Shown: positions 8,125 to 15,740 of the stretch, one piece after another
How the letters are laid out: the number at the start of each line of letters is the position of its first letter
Position numbering within the stretch: the first letter of the stretch is position 1
Assembly: GCA_964556255.1 (NCBI GenBank)
Contig: CAZKVQ010000044.1
Location: forward strand, 1 to 25,998
From: JACJWR01 sp964556255
GTDB lineage: Bacteria; Actinomycetota; Actinomycetes; S36-B12; UBA10799
Reading direction: 5' to 3'
Length of the DNA stretch: 25,998 nt
Translations under genes and position numbers: made by a program
Notes under the pieces: model-generated
What the model saw: the letters and a program-made list of their open reading frames with translations, nothing else
What the model was told of the DNA's origin: nothing
Database searches by the model: none

Positions 8125-8928
8125 TCAGTCGCGCAGGAAGCCGCGGGTTGCGATGAGCTCGCAGGCATAATCGTAGAGCTCGGCATCCATCGCATTGTCC
8201 TCGGCAATGCGCCGTCGGAACGACTCCGAGATCGGCGGTCTGCCGGCGCCCGGATAGCGCGGTCCGCCCCGGTAGACCTGCCATCCGAAGCGGGCGTCGA
8301 GGGCGGCGCAGAAGCCCTCGAACTGCTCCTGGGTGCCCACGGCTGCCACCCCAGCCAGGTTCTGCTTGGCTCGCTCCAACCTTTCCGGGGTGAATTCCAC
8401 CGGCGTGAGCATGTCGTCGGTCATCTCGTCGACGGTGAGCGACAGCATCTTCGTCATGTGGTTGTGGATGAGCCAGGAGAACCGGGTGGGGTCGTCGTAG
8501 ATGGCCTCCAGCGGGGTGTCGCGATCCGCGGGCACGAGAACACGGTGGTACTGCAGGAACGACAGGGTCCGGGCCACCGGCTCGCGGAGAGCCGTCAGGG
8601 TGGTGAACGGCACATCGAGCAACTCGGTCGTGCACAGCGGCAGGTGCCCGATGATGAGTCGGATGTCGTCCCCGCGCACTGCCCAGCGGGCCAGCAACTG
8701 CCGGGTGACCATCTGCGGCGCCACAGTCGCGAGGTCGCCGTCGGAGGCGTCTGGATAGACCGCGCCGGGCCCGAACTGCTCCTGCAGTCGCATCAACATC
8801 GCGGTGCCGGCCGTCTTGAGCATGTGCACGAAGAAGAAGCGCTCCGGCTCGGTGCCCTGCTGCTCACCCCCTGCGTTGGGGGCGGCGTCGGAGGCCGCGC
8901 GGTAGTAGTTGCCCATGATCAGGTGCAC
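8125..8928 (-). CDS. Sulfotransferase, Sulfotransfer_2-like (KTAGT type)
   Basis: 267 residues if started at GTG 8928, which has GAAAGG (8938-8933) 4 nt upstream; ATG 8916 is the alternative and loses only four residues. The PAPS 5'-phosphosulfate loop reads FFVHMLKTAGTAML (32-45), the FVHxxKTAGT form of the heparan 2-O/chondroitin sulfotransferase-like family. The 3'-phosphate site is LREPVARTLSFLQYHR (114-129). The middle region HNHMTKML and the C-terminal helix are normal for the family. It is not homologous in detail to the sulfotransferase at 179-1213, so the locus holds two sulfotransferase types. It diverges from wzm and converges with the dioxygenase gene, with 18 nt between stops. 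The acceptor is unknown, most likely a sugar hydroxyl on the exported glycan. Confidence 0.82.
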   Translation of the reverse strand: MHLIMGNYYRAASDAAPNAGGEQQGTEPERFFFVHMLKTAGTAMLMRLQEQFGPGAVYPDASDGDLATVAPQMVTRQLLARWAVRGDDIRLIIGHLPLCTTELLDVPFTTLTALREPVARTLSFLQYHRVLVPADRDTPLEAIYDDPTRFSWLIHNHMTKMLSLTVDEMTDDMLTPVEFTPERLERAKQNLAGVAAVGTQEQFEGFCAALDARFGWQVYRGGPRYPGAGRPPISESFRRRIAEDNAMDAELYDYACELIATRGFLRD

Positions 8929-8962
8929 GTTACCTTTCGGCAGTCGGGATGGGTCGCTCAGG

Positions 8963-8968
8963 TAGACT
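8963..8968 (+). promoter_or_regulatory. Candidate -10 element for the wzm operon
   Basis: TAGACT fits the actinobacterial TAnnnT -10 pattern and lies about 85 nt before the wzm start, in the gap between divergent genes. No matching -35 is visible at 16-18 nt, so this is a weak call. Confidence 0.25.
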
Positions 8969-9052
8969 CCGAGGTGCCCGGATGGGCGGGTGGACGGTCC
9001 GGTGCGGCGTTCGCCCGGCAATGACGCATCTCGAAGCACGGAGGACAGGCGC

Positions 9053-9880
9053 GTGGCATCAACGGCTGTGCGCCCGACCTCGCTGCCGCCGTGGACGTAC
9101 CGTTCCCTGATCTGGGTTTTCGCCCAACGCGACCTCAAGGCGCGGTTCAAAGGGACCGTCGGCGGCTGGATGTGGTCTCTGCTGCTGCCGCTGGCGACCG
9201 TTGTCATCTACAGCGTTGTCTTCTCGCTGGTCATCCGCGTGCAACCCCCGCCGTTCGGCAACGGCAGCAAGGGCGTCTACTTCGTCTGGCTGCTGGTGGG
9301 TCTGGTGCCGTGGAACTTCTTCTCCAGCACCGTCCTGATGGGGATGCCATCGCTGTTGTCCAGCGGTGGCTTGCTGCAGAAGGTGTACTTCCCCTCCTAC
9401 ATCCCGATCATCTCGATGGCGATCGCCGTGGGAGTGCAGAGCCTGATCGAGCTGGGGATCGTCGCTGCGATCCTGTTGTTCTTCGGATCGGTCGGCTGGT
9501 CGTGGCTCCTGGTGCCGGTGTGGCTCCTGATCTTCGTGCTGTTCACGGTTGCGGTGAGCTACGTGTTCGCGGTGGCGAACGTCCACACCCGCGACGTGGC
9601 TCAGATCCTCGGCGTCATCATGCAGCTCGTCTTCTTCATGACCCCGATCATCTTCCCGATCACCATGATCCCGGTGGACTTCCACGGCATCCCGGCCCGG
9701 GCGATCGTCGCTGCTAATCCTCTCGCCGCTTTCCTCATCGACCTGCGTTCGCTGGTCTACGAATTGCGGGTACCGGATTTCACCGAGTGGGGCTACCTGC
9801 TGCTTTGGACCGCCGGTGTGCTTCTGGTGGCCATGTGGGTCTATCGCAAGTGGGGTCAGGACATCGGGGAGTCGGTGTAG
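9053..9880 (+). CDS. wzm: ABC-2 type polysaccharide export permease Wzm
   Basis: 275 residues with six predicted membrane spans, the membrane half of an ABC transporter that exports finished, lipid-linked polysaccharide. The cytoplasmic N-terminal segment FAQRDLKARFKGTVGGWMW (23-41) is the characteristic amphipathic lead-in of Wzm/TagG permeases, followed at once by the first span. PWNFF (86-90) and the VYFPSYIPI segment (111-119) are also typical. GTG 9053 was chosen because GGAGG (9040-9044) lies 8 nt upstream; the frame is open further upstream without a better start. The stop codon directly abuts the ATG of wzt, so the two subunits are translationally coupled. Confidence 0.9.
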   Translation: MASTAVRPTSLPPWTYRSLIWVFAQRDLKARFKGTVGGWMWSLLLPLATVVIYSVVFSLVIRVQPPPFGNGSKGVYFVWLLVGLVPWNFFSSTVLMGMPSLLSSGGLLQKVYFPSYIPIISMAIAVGVQSLIELGIVAAILLFFGSVGWSWLLVPVWLLIFVLFTVAVSYVFAVANVHTRDVAQILGVIMQLVFFMTPIIFPITMIPVDFHGIPARAIVAANPLAAFLIDLRSLVYELRVPDFTEWGYLLLWTAGVLLVAMWVYRKWGQDIGESV

Positions 9881-11167
9881 ATGACCGACTACGCCATCCG
9901 GGCCGAGAACGTCTCCAAGCGTTTCCGTATCGGTTCGCGTTCCAAGGCAGGTCTGAAGGAGCGTCTCGTCCAGCGCAGGGGCAGACGCCCCGAGGCGCTG
10001 GATCTCGGGGCCGTGCGCGGCGCCACCTTCTCGGTGGAGCGCGGCGATGCCATGGGCATCATCGGACACAATGGGTCGGGTAAATCCACGGCCCTGAAGG
10101 TGCTTGCCGGCATCTACCGTCCCACCTCGGGCCGGGTCGAAGTGAACGGTCGGGTCGCGGCGTTGCTCGAGTTGGGGGCCGGCTTCCACCCGGAACTCAC
10201 CGGCCGCGAGAACATCGTCCTCAACGGCACGCTGCTGGGCCTCAACCGTCGGGAGATAGACGCCGCCACCGAGGAGATCATCGATTTCTCCGGCATCGCC
10301 AACTTCATCGATACCCCGGTGAAGTACTACTCCTCCGGAATGTACGTCCGGCTCGGTTTCGCCATCGCCGTGCAGGTGCGTCCCGAGATCCTGATGATCG
10401 ACGAGATTCTGGCGGTGGGTGACGAGGAGTTCCAGCGGAAATGCTTCGACTACCTGTCCTCGCTGCGTCGCGACGGCGCCACCGTGCTGCTGGTCTCCCA
10501 TTCGATGGCCGCCATCGAGGAGATGTGCACGGACGCACTGTGGCTGGAGGCCGGCGAGGTCCGTGCGTGTGGACCGGCCCCCGAGGTCATCGCGAGCTAC
10601 TTGGGCAAGGTCAATAGTTCGGAGGCGCTGGCCACGCCCGTCGCCGATTCCCGCATGTTGCCGGGGACCAGACGACGCGGGCACGGTGGCGTCATGGTGA
10701 CCGACATGGAGATCATCAACGACGAGGGCGTCGCCGTCGGCTCCCTGCGGGTGGGCGAACCGGCCACGTTCCGGTTGTATTTCGAAGCGGAGGAGGCCAT
10801 CGACAACGTTCGATTCGGCGTCGGCTTCGTCACCGAGTCCGGGATCCTGGTCAGCTGGCCCAACTCCGGCGAGCAGCACCGATGGAGTCTGCAGGCCGGC
10901 GTCGGATTCGTGGACCTGCACGTGCCCCGGCTGCTGTTGCAGCGCGGAACTTACCTAGCCAGCACCGTGGTGGCCACCTCCGGGATCTTCCATGACTACC
11001 TCGAGAAGGCCTTCGAGTTCACGGTGCGGGACACCGGCGCACCCGGTGCAGGCCTGGTGAAGACTGAGGGGCAATGGCAACTCGTTCAAGGCGCCGATGT
11101 CGTGCAACCGGTTGCAGTCGGCAGCGTCGAAACGCCACAGAAGGGGCAGGCATCCGATGACAGTTGA
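9881..11167 (+). CDS. wzt: Polysaccharide ABC transporter ATPase Wzt with C-terminal glycan-binding-type domain
   Basis: 428 residues. The ATPase domain has Walker A GHNGSGKST (62-70), the signature region YYSSGMYVRLGFA (149-161) in the Wzt/TagH form, Walker B LMIDE (171-175) and the switch histidine H207. After about 245 comes an extra domain of roughly 160 residues (about 260-405), predicted to be all-beta, in the place of the Wzt_C carbohydrate-binding domain. In characterised O-antigen systems such as E. coli O8/O9a this domain recognises the modified non-reducing end of the chain. GGGGAG (9866-9871), inside wzm, lies 9 nt before the ATG. The 3' end overlaps the next methyltransferase gene by 11 nt. 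The glycan specificity cannot be read from sequence. Confidence 0.92.
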   Translation: MTDYAIRAENVSKRFRIGSRSKAGLKERLVQRRGRRPEALDLGAVRGATFSVERGDAMGIIGHNGSGKSTALKVLAGIYRPTSGRVEVNGRVAALLELGAGFHPELTGRENIVLNGTLLGLNRREIDAATEEIIDFSGIANFIDTPVKYYSSGMYVRLGFAIAVQVRPEILMIDEILAVGDEEFQRKCFDYLSSLRRDGATVLLVSHSMAAIEEMCTDALWLEAGEVRACGPAPEVIASYLGKVNSSEALATPVADSRMLPGTRRRGHGGVMVTDMEIINDEGVAVGSLRVGEPATFRLYFEAEEAIDNVRFGVGFVTESGILVSWPNSGEQHRWSLQAGVGFVDLHVPRLLLQRGTYLASTVVATSGIFHDYLEKAFEFTVRDTGAPGAGLVKTEGQWQLVQGADVVQPVAVGSVETPQKGQASDDS

Positions 11168-11741
11168 CCACTGGGTTCGGCACGTGATGAACGAGCGGAC
11201 GGCGGAGATCGTGCGGGCCGAGCATCCCGAGCGGCTCGATGTGCTGGAGATCGGCGGACACGAGTGGGCCGACTTCGGCTTCAAGTCCTACCGCACCGTC
11301 GACTGGCCGGAGTTCGACATCTGTAAGGAGCGGCTGCGCCAGCGGTACGACCTCATCATCGCCGAGCAAGTGTTCGAGCACCTGCCGTCGCCGGGGCGGG
11401 CGGCGCGCAACGTTCGCCGGATGTTGCGCCCCGGTGGGATGTTCCTCATCACGACGCCGTTCCTCATCAAATACCATCCCTGCCCGGGTGACTACTCGCG
11501 CTGGACCCAGCACGGAATGGTGCGGTTCTTGTGGGAGAACGGCTTCGTCGATCCGCAGGCCGACTCCTGGGGCAACCGCGAGTGTCTGGTGGCCAACCTC
11601 GGGCCATGGGTCGAGTTCGACCCGGCCATCCACAGCGTCGAGAACGAGCGCGAATTCCCGGTGTCCGTGTGGGCCACGGCCAGACGTCCGCGGCTGCCGG
11701 CCGACGCGCGCCTCATGGTGGCGCAACGGCTGGGCCGGTAG
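11157..11741 (+). CDS. Class I SAM-dependent methyltransferase (small, overlapping wzt)
   Basis: 194 residues from ATG 11157. SAM-binding motif I is VLEIGGHEW (29-37), the strand-4 motif AEQVFEHLP lies near 69-77, and MLRPGGMFLITTPF follows, all typical of the Methyltransf_11/23 type. The start overlaps the wzt stop by 11 nt in a different frame, with GAAGGGG upstream as the ribosome site; this is tight coupling to the exporter. The next gene begins 5 nt after its stop. Being coupled to a Wzt with a terminal domain makes it a candidate cap-adding or terminal-modifying enzyme. That is inference; it could equally methylate an internal sugar. The C-terminus after the fold is short and basic. Confidence 0.82.
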   Translation: MTVDHWVRHVMNERTAEIVRAEHPERLDVLEIGGHEWADFGFKSYRTVDWPEFDICKERLRQRYDLIIAEQVFEHLPSPGRAARNVRRMLRPGGMFLITTPFLIKYHPCPGDYSRWTQHGMVRFLWENGFVDPQADSWGNRECLVANLGPWVEFDPAIHSVENEREFPVSVWATARRPRLPADARLMVAQRLGR

Positions 11742-11746
11742 CCCCG

Positions 11747-13462
11747 ATGCGCTGCGGTGGTGGTGCGGTCGTCAAGAACGAGGCCGACATCATCGAGGCG
11801 TTCGTCCGACACAACCTCGGGTATCTGGACTTCCTGCAGGTCGTGGACAACGGCAGTACCGACGGCACCTACGAGATTCTGACGGCGTTGGTGGAGGAAG
11901 GGCTGCCGTTGCACCTGAGTCAGGATTCCAGGCTGGATCACCCGCAGGCCGATGTGATGACCGCCATGCTGCACCACCCAGCTGAAGCGTGCGATTGGTT
12001 CTTCTGCCTGGATGCCGACGAGTTCATCGACTGCGATTCGCCCACGGCTTTTCGGGTGGCCGTGTCGGAGTTCTCCCCGGATTGGGTCCAGCTGCTGTCC
12101 TGGCAGTACTTCGTGCCGATGCCCGACGACGACGGTGCCCAGGTCAATCCTGTGCGACGCATCGTGCACCGGCGGGTGGCACCGGCCGATCCCTGGCAGG
12201 CCAAAGCCGTGGTGCCTGCCCGCTTCCTGGGCCAGCCCGAACTTCGCGTCCGCCCCGGCAACCACCTGCTGGAGCAGGCCAACGGGGTCACTCTGCGGGC
12301 CCGGCCGACGGAGGCGATCCGGCTGGGCCACTTTCCGATCAGGTCGGCGGAACAGGTGGCACAGAAGGCGATCATCGGCAACTGGGCCATCAATGCCCGC
12401 ACCCGCAGGGTGTTCGGCGAAGGACGACACCGGGCCGCGCAGAAGGCGCGGGCGTTGGCGGGGGAGACCATCTCAGCGCGCGAACTCGCCGTGATGGCCC
12501 GTGACTATGGGGCCGTGGAGCCGACCGATGAAGCGCTGGATCCCGCCTCCCAGCTGGTTAGGCGACCGCTACCACCCGCGGGCGGGCCGCTGACCCTCAC
12601 GGATGCCCAGCCGCCCTCTCTCACCACCAACGTGATCGCCTTCGCCGACGCACACTTCGAAGGCTTGCGCACCACAGCCCTCGACTGCGGCGACGTGAGG
12701 GTGGCCAAGACCCGCCACGGGTTGATGGCCTACCGGGTCGGGGCCGACGAGGTCGCCCGTCACCTCGCCGAGTTCGGCGAGTGGGCGGCACCGGAGACCG
12801 AGGTGTTGCTCACCAGGGTGGTGGCGGGTGACTCGGTGGTCATCGTGGGCGCCGGCATCGGCGTTCAGGTGCTGCCGGTGGCCCGGAGGGTGGGCGATTC
12901 CGGGCGAGTGCTGGCAATCGAGTCGGATGAGGATAGGTTCCGGCTGCTCACCACCAACGTGACCCTCAACAACCTCCCGCAGGTTGTGCTGGAGCAGCGG
13001 GCCGTCGGCGCCGATGGTGGCCGGATCGACGAACTCGGACTCTCGGCATTGAGTTTGCTCACTATTGCCGATGTGCAACCGGGCGCGGTGTTGGCCGGGG
13101 CCGCGGGGACGATTGTCGGGCAGCAGCCCACGATCTACCTCGAGGATGTCGAACCCGGGCAACTCGGCGATGTGCTGCGCTGGCTGTCAGCTGGTGGCTA
13201 TCGGTGCTGGTGGCTGGCAAACCCGCACTTCAACGAGGACAACTTCTACCAACGACCAGCACTGTCGGAGGCCGGGGGGGAGACGCTGCGAATCGGGCTG
13301 CTGTGTCTGCCAGCCGGGGCCGAGGCGCCGGACGGGCTGACTGTGGCGACTGACGAAGCGACCTCTCGGGCGAAAATTTGGGCCGCGCAGGGGGCCCAGA
13401 CCTACCGGATCCCGGCGCGGTGGGGTCGGCCTCCGTTGGGTTTGGATCACCGCTGGCAGTGA
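11747..13462 (+). CDS. GT2-like glycosyltransferase fused to FkbM-like (possibly degenerate) methyltransferase domain
   Basis: 571 residues. The N-terminal domain (1-240) is of the Glyco_tranf_2_4 kind: AVVKNEADIIEAFVRHNL (7-24), VVDNGSTDGT (32-41) and an intact acidic motif LDADEF (88-93). The C-terminal part (311-525) follows FkbM order, with SAM loop VVIVGAGIGVQVL (364-376) and IESDEDRF (391-398). Where FkbM enzymes have the DVEGxE signature it reads TIADVQPGA (439-447), so the usual acids are missing. The domain may be a non-catalytic remnant, a binding domain or a divergent enzyme. ATG 11747 starts the GT fold exactly and is 5 nt after the previous stop, but no good Shine-Dalgarno is present. 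It converges with the second FkbM gene, 26 nt between stops. Confidence 0.8.
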   Translation: MRCGGGAVVKNEADIIEAFVRHNLGYLDFLQVVDNGSTDGTYEILTALVEEGLPLHLSQDSRLDHPQADVMTAMLHHPAEACDWFFCLDADEFIDCDSPTAFRVAVSEFSPDWVQLLSWQYFVPMPDDDGAQVNPVRRIVHRRVAPADPWQAKAVVPARFLGQPELRVRPGNHLLEQANGVTLRARPTEAIRLGHFPIRSAEQVAQKAIIGNWAINARTRRVFGEGRHRAAQKARALAGETISARELAVMARDYGAVEPTDEALDPASQLVRRPLPPAGGPLTLTDAQPPSLTTNVIAFADAHFEGLRTTALDCGDVRVAKTRHGLMAYRVGADEVARHLAEFGEWAAPETEVLLTRVVAGDSVVIVGAGIGVQVLPVARRVGDSGRVLAIESDEDRFRLLTTNVTLNNLPQVVLEQRAVGADGGRIDELGLSALSLLTIADVQPGAVLAGAAGTIVGQQPTIYLEDVEPGQLGDVLRWLSAGGYRCWWLANPHFNEDNFYQRPALSEAGGETLRIGLLCLPAGAEAPDGLTVATDEATSRAKIWAAQGAQTYRIPARWGRPPLGLDHRWQ

Positions 13463-13478
13463 CCACGCACCTGCCGGC
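13452..13478. terminator. Possible terminator hairpin between convergent genes
   Basis: GCTGGCAG (13452-13459) pairs with CTGCCGGC (13471-13478) over 8 bp with one T-G wobble and an 11-nt loop that contains the plus-strand stop codon. It sits between two convergent ends, so it could work on both strands. No T-tract follows beyond TTAT. Confidence 0.4.
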
Positions 13479-13488
13479 TTATGCAGAC

Positions 13489-14541
13489 TCAGCGTCGACG
13501 GTCGCGCAGACGCTGCCGCAGCGCCCTCACCGGAGCGGTGAGTTGCCAGGACGCGGAGTTGGTGACCGCGTGGAGTTCCCGGGCCAGCGCCGCATTCCGT
13601 TGCCGCAGCGCGACATTGTCGGCCTCTGCGGCGGAGCCGGCCCGCGCGTGGATGGCCAACTGGGCCGCGAGCATCTCCGACGGTAGCTCGGCGGCGGCCA
13701 CCGCGAGGTAGTCGTCGAGTGTTGTGTGGGTCAGTCGCGCCCGCACCGAGCGGAACTCTTCGGCCGCATCCGTCAATGTCTGCAGGCAGTCGGGAACCGC
13801 CTCGGCGGGCAGCAGCAGGTGATTCCAACCGTCGTCGTGAAAGTTGAGCTCATTTGCCACCTCGACGTCCAACCCGGGACGAAGGGTGAGTGATCGATAG
13901 TTCAACTCAGCCAGCAGTTGCGCGACGGTGTCGAATTCGGCGTCGGCGAGCAGTTCCACCGACAGCAGGGGTCGGTCACGTGCCATGGTCTCCCGGGCGC
14001 CCCCCAGCACCAGGTGCTCGGCACCTTCGACGTCGACCTTGGCCATCCCCAACGGCGCGTCACCCAGCCGTCGCACGACCGTGTCGAGGGTCTCGCACTG
14101 CACCGTGATGGTCTCGGCCACTTCGGAGTTGAACGACCGCTGGAGCGACGCCTTCGTCTCGACCATGCCCAACTCGCTCGGCGGGATGTATAGCGGCGTG
14201 GTGCCGGCAGAATCGGACAGCGCCAACTCCTCCACCGTCACCTGCCCAAGCCCCGCCAGCGCAAGGTTGCTTCGACACGAATCGGCCAGCCGCGGTACCG
14301 GTTCGAAGGCACGCGCCGTTCGACGGGTGTCCAGCCTGGCTAGCAGGATCGAGTAGAACCCGGTGTTCGCGCCGACGTCGTAAAAGGCACCCGGAAACTG
14401 TGGCGCGAGCGCGGCCAGTGCCACCGGGAGCGGGTCTTCCCAATCCCACCAGCCGTCGGTGCTGGCCCTGGCCACGAGGTCGACCTGCTCCCCTGCGATT
14501 CGCTGCAGCGGCACGAAGTCGGGCAGTCCCCACGGAATCAC
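13489..14541 (-). CDS. FkbM family SAM-dependent methyltransferase (paralogue)
   Basis: 350 residues from GTG 14541. Motifs are DVGANTGFYS (55-64), AFEP (78-81) and KVDVEGAEH (168-176). The N-terminus (IPWGLPDF) and STDGWW match the paralogue at 1272-2285 closely, as does the C-terminal extension that starts with WNHLLLPAE (239-247). The extension here is longer and ends with a heptad-like helix and the SWQLTAPVRALRQR tail often found at the C-terminus of glycan-cluster proteins. The start overlaps the acyltransferase stop as GTGA (14538-14541), so the genes are coupled. The open frame continues far upstream over the acyltransferase on the same strand, but in the wrong frame for that protein. 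O-methylation of a sugar is the family prediction; the target is unknown. Confidence 0.85.
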   Translation of the reverse strand: MIPWGLPDFVPLQRIAGEQVDLVARASTDGWWDWEDPLPVALAALAPQFPGAFYDVGANTGFYSILLARLDTRRTARAFEPVPRLADSCRSNLALAGLGQVTVEELALSDSAGTTPLYIPPSELGMVETKASLQRSFNSEVAETITVQCETLDTVVRRLGDAPLGMAKVDVEGAEHLVLGGARETMARDRPLLSVELLADAEFDTVAQLLAELNYRSLTLRPGLDVEVANELNFHDDGWNHLLLPAEAVPDCLQTLTDAAEEFRSVRARLTHTTLDDYLAVAAAELPSEMLAAQLAIHARAGSAAEADNVALRQRNAALARELHAVTNSASWQLTAPVRALRQRLRDRRR

Positions 14542-15683
14542 GCGGCCACCTGGACCCTTTCCACCGCGCGTGGCCGCCGCGCGAATCGTAGGGCGGGGGA
14601 CTCCACGAAGTGCCAACTGGCGAGCGCGAACGGGGCAGTGAGCAGCACCGTGGCCACGATGTAGGGCACCACCCCGAACCGTGCGAAGCCCCAGATCACC
14701 AACAGTTGCTGCACCGGGCAGGCATAGATGTAGGTGCCGTAGGAGAAGTCGTGGCGGCGCCATGCCGGAGCCTGGTGAACCCGCAGGCCCAGCCAGATCA
14801 GCGGGTAGGCAATCAGGGGCGCGGCGGTGGTCACCGAGGTGATCACGTACACCGGCATGTCCACCCCGATGGGCAGCCAGTAGGCCGCCACGAAGGCGGC
14901 TGTGGACAGCAGCGCGAGGCCGCCGTTGAAGGGCACCCGGTCGCGGTAGGCCCACAGCACCGAGCCCGTCAGGAACACCGGGATGAACATCATCAGCGGC
15001 TGCAACACCGGGTACTGGAACTGGTTGAATCCATGCGCCCACGTCGGAACCGAGGCGACGATGATCTCCAGACCCCAGAAGACCGCGGTGACCGCGAGCA
15101 GCACCTTCCTGTGTCGCAACACCCCCAGCAGCGCAAGGCCCAGCAGCAGCAGGTAGCAGAAGAACTCGAAGAACAGCGTCCACAGCGGGCCGTTCCACAC
15201 CCCCGCGAACGGCACATCGGCCGGGGTGCCGGCGATCCCGAGTTGGAACGGCCAGAGGGCGAACTTGCGCAGGACGTACATCACCGAACCGTCCCCGCCG
15301 AAGATGGCGCACCAGCCGGTGCAGTCCCCGACGGGGGGTCGGGACAGCCACGAGATCGGTGCAATGACGAACGCCGTCACGACCAGCGCAACCAGGAATC
15401 CCGGGTAGATGCGCAATGTGCGTTTACGCAGGTAGCCCAGGGCGGAGGACGATTCCATGCTGCCTGCGACCAGGAAACCTGAGAGCGCGAAGAACCCGAG
15501 GACCGCCAGCCCGCCCACCCCGGTCCGGTTTCCGATTGACAGCCCGCCGAAGCCGCCCAGCATGAAGCAATGGTCGACGAGGACAGCGAAGGCCAGCAGC
15601 AGGCGAATCAGGTTGAGGCTGTTGCGCCGCGGGTCGAAGGCGGCGCCGAGCGAGGTGCTGGCACTCGATACCGGAAGGCTCAT
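14538..15683 (-). CDS. Acyltransferase family 3 (OafA-like) integral membrane protein
   Basis: 381 residues with about ten predicted membrane spans. The first span carries R27 and H38 (RLLLAFAVLVDH), the hallmark pair of acyltransferase-3 enzymes that move acetyl or other acyl groups from a cytoplasmic donor onto an extracytoplasmic sugar. FFALSGFLV (65-73) and RKRTLRIYPGF (86-96) are also family hallmarks. There is no C-terminal SGNH domain, so it is the short form. The ATG at 15683 has only a weak GTGGG upstream. It lies 57 nt after the aminotransferase and is coupled by GTGA to the FkbM gene. Likely role: O-acylation of the surface glycan. Confidence 0.88.
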   Translation of the reverse strand: MSLPVSSASTSLGAAFDPRRNSLNLIRLLLAFAVLVDHCFMLGGFGGLSIGNRTGVGGLAVLGFFALSGFLVAGSMESSSALGYLRKRTLRIYPGFLVALVVTAFVIAPISWLSRPPVGDCTGWCAIFGGDGSVMYVLRKFALWPFQLGIAGTPADVPFAGVWNGPLWTLFFEFFCYLLLLGLALLGVLRHRKVLLAVTAVFWGLEIIVASVPTWAHGFNQFQYPVLQPLMMFIPVFLTGSVLWAYRDRVPFNGGLALLSTAAFVAAYWLPIGVDMPVYVITSVTTAAPLIAYPLIWLGLRVHQAPAWRRHDFSYGTYIYACPVQQLLVIWGFARFGVVPYIVATVLLTAPFALASWHFVESPALRFARRPRAVERVQVAA

Positions 15684-15740
15684 CGGGAACCCACTGTGCT
15701 GGTCCCTATTACCCGCTTCAGCCGCACGGAAGGAGTGTAT

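Noticed and set aside
8109..8134. 9-bp direct repeat CAGTCGCGC at the convergent stops
   Set aside because: Too short and compositionally ordinary to call a feature; no hairpin of note.
9059..10921. A 620-codon minus-strand open frame opposite wzm and wzt
   Set aside because: It lies fully under two well-supported genes, and its product is rich in His, Gln, Asp and Arg with no recognisable fold, as expected from antisense of GC-rich coding sequence.
11531..11746. N-terminal extension of the GT-FkbM fusion into the small methyltransferase gene
   Set aside because: It overlaps the methyltransferase in another frame and is Arg/Gly-rich; the GT fold begins at ATG 11747.
14542..15351. N-terminal extension of the second FkbM gene through the acyltransferase region
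   Set aside because: The extra sequence is an out-of-frame reading of the acyltransferase gene. The GTGA overlap and match to the paralogue's start fix the start at 14541.
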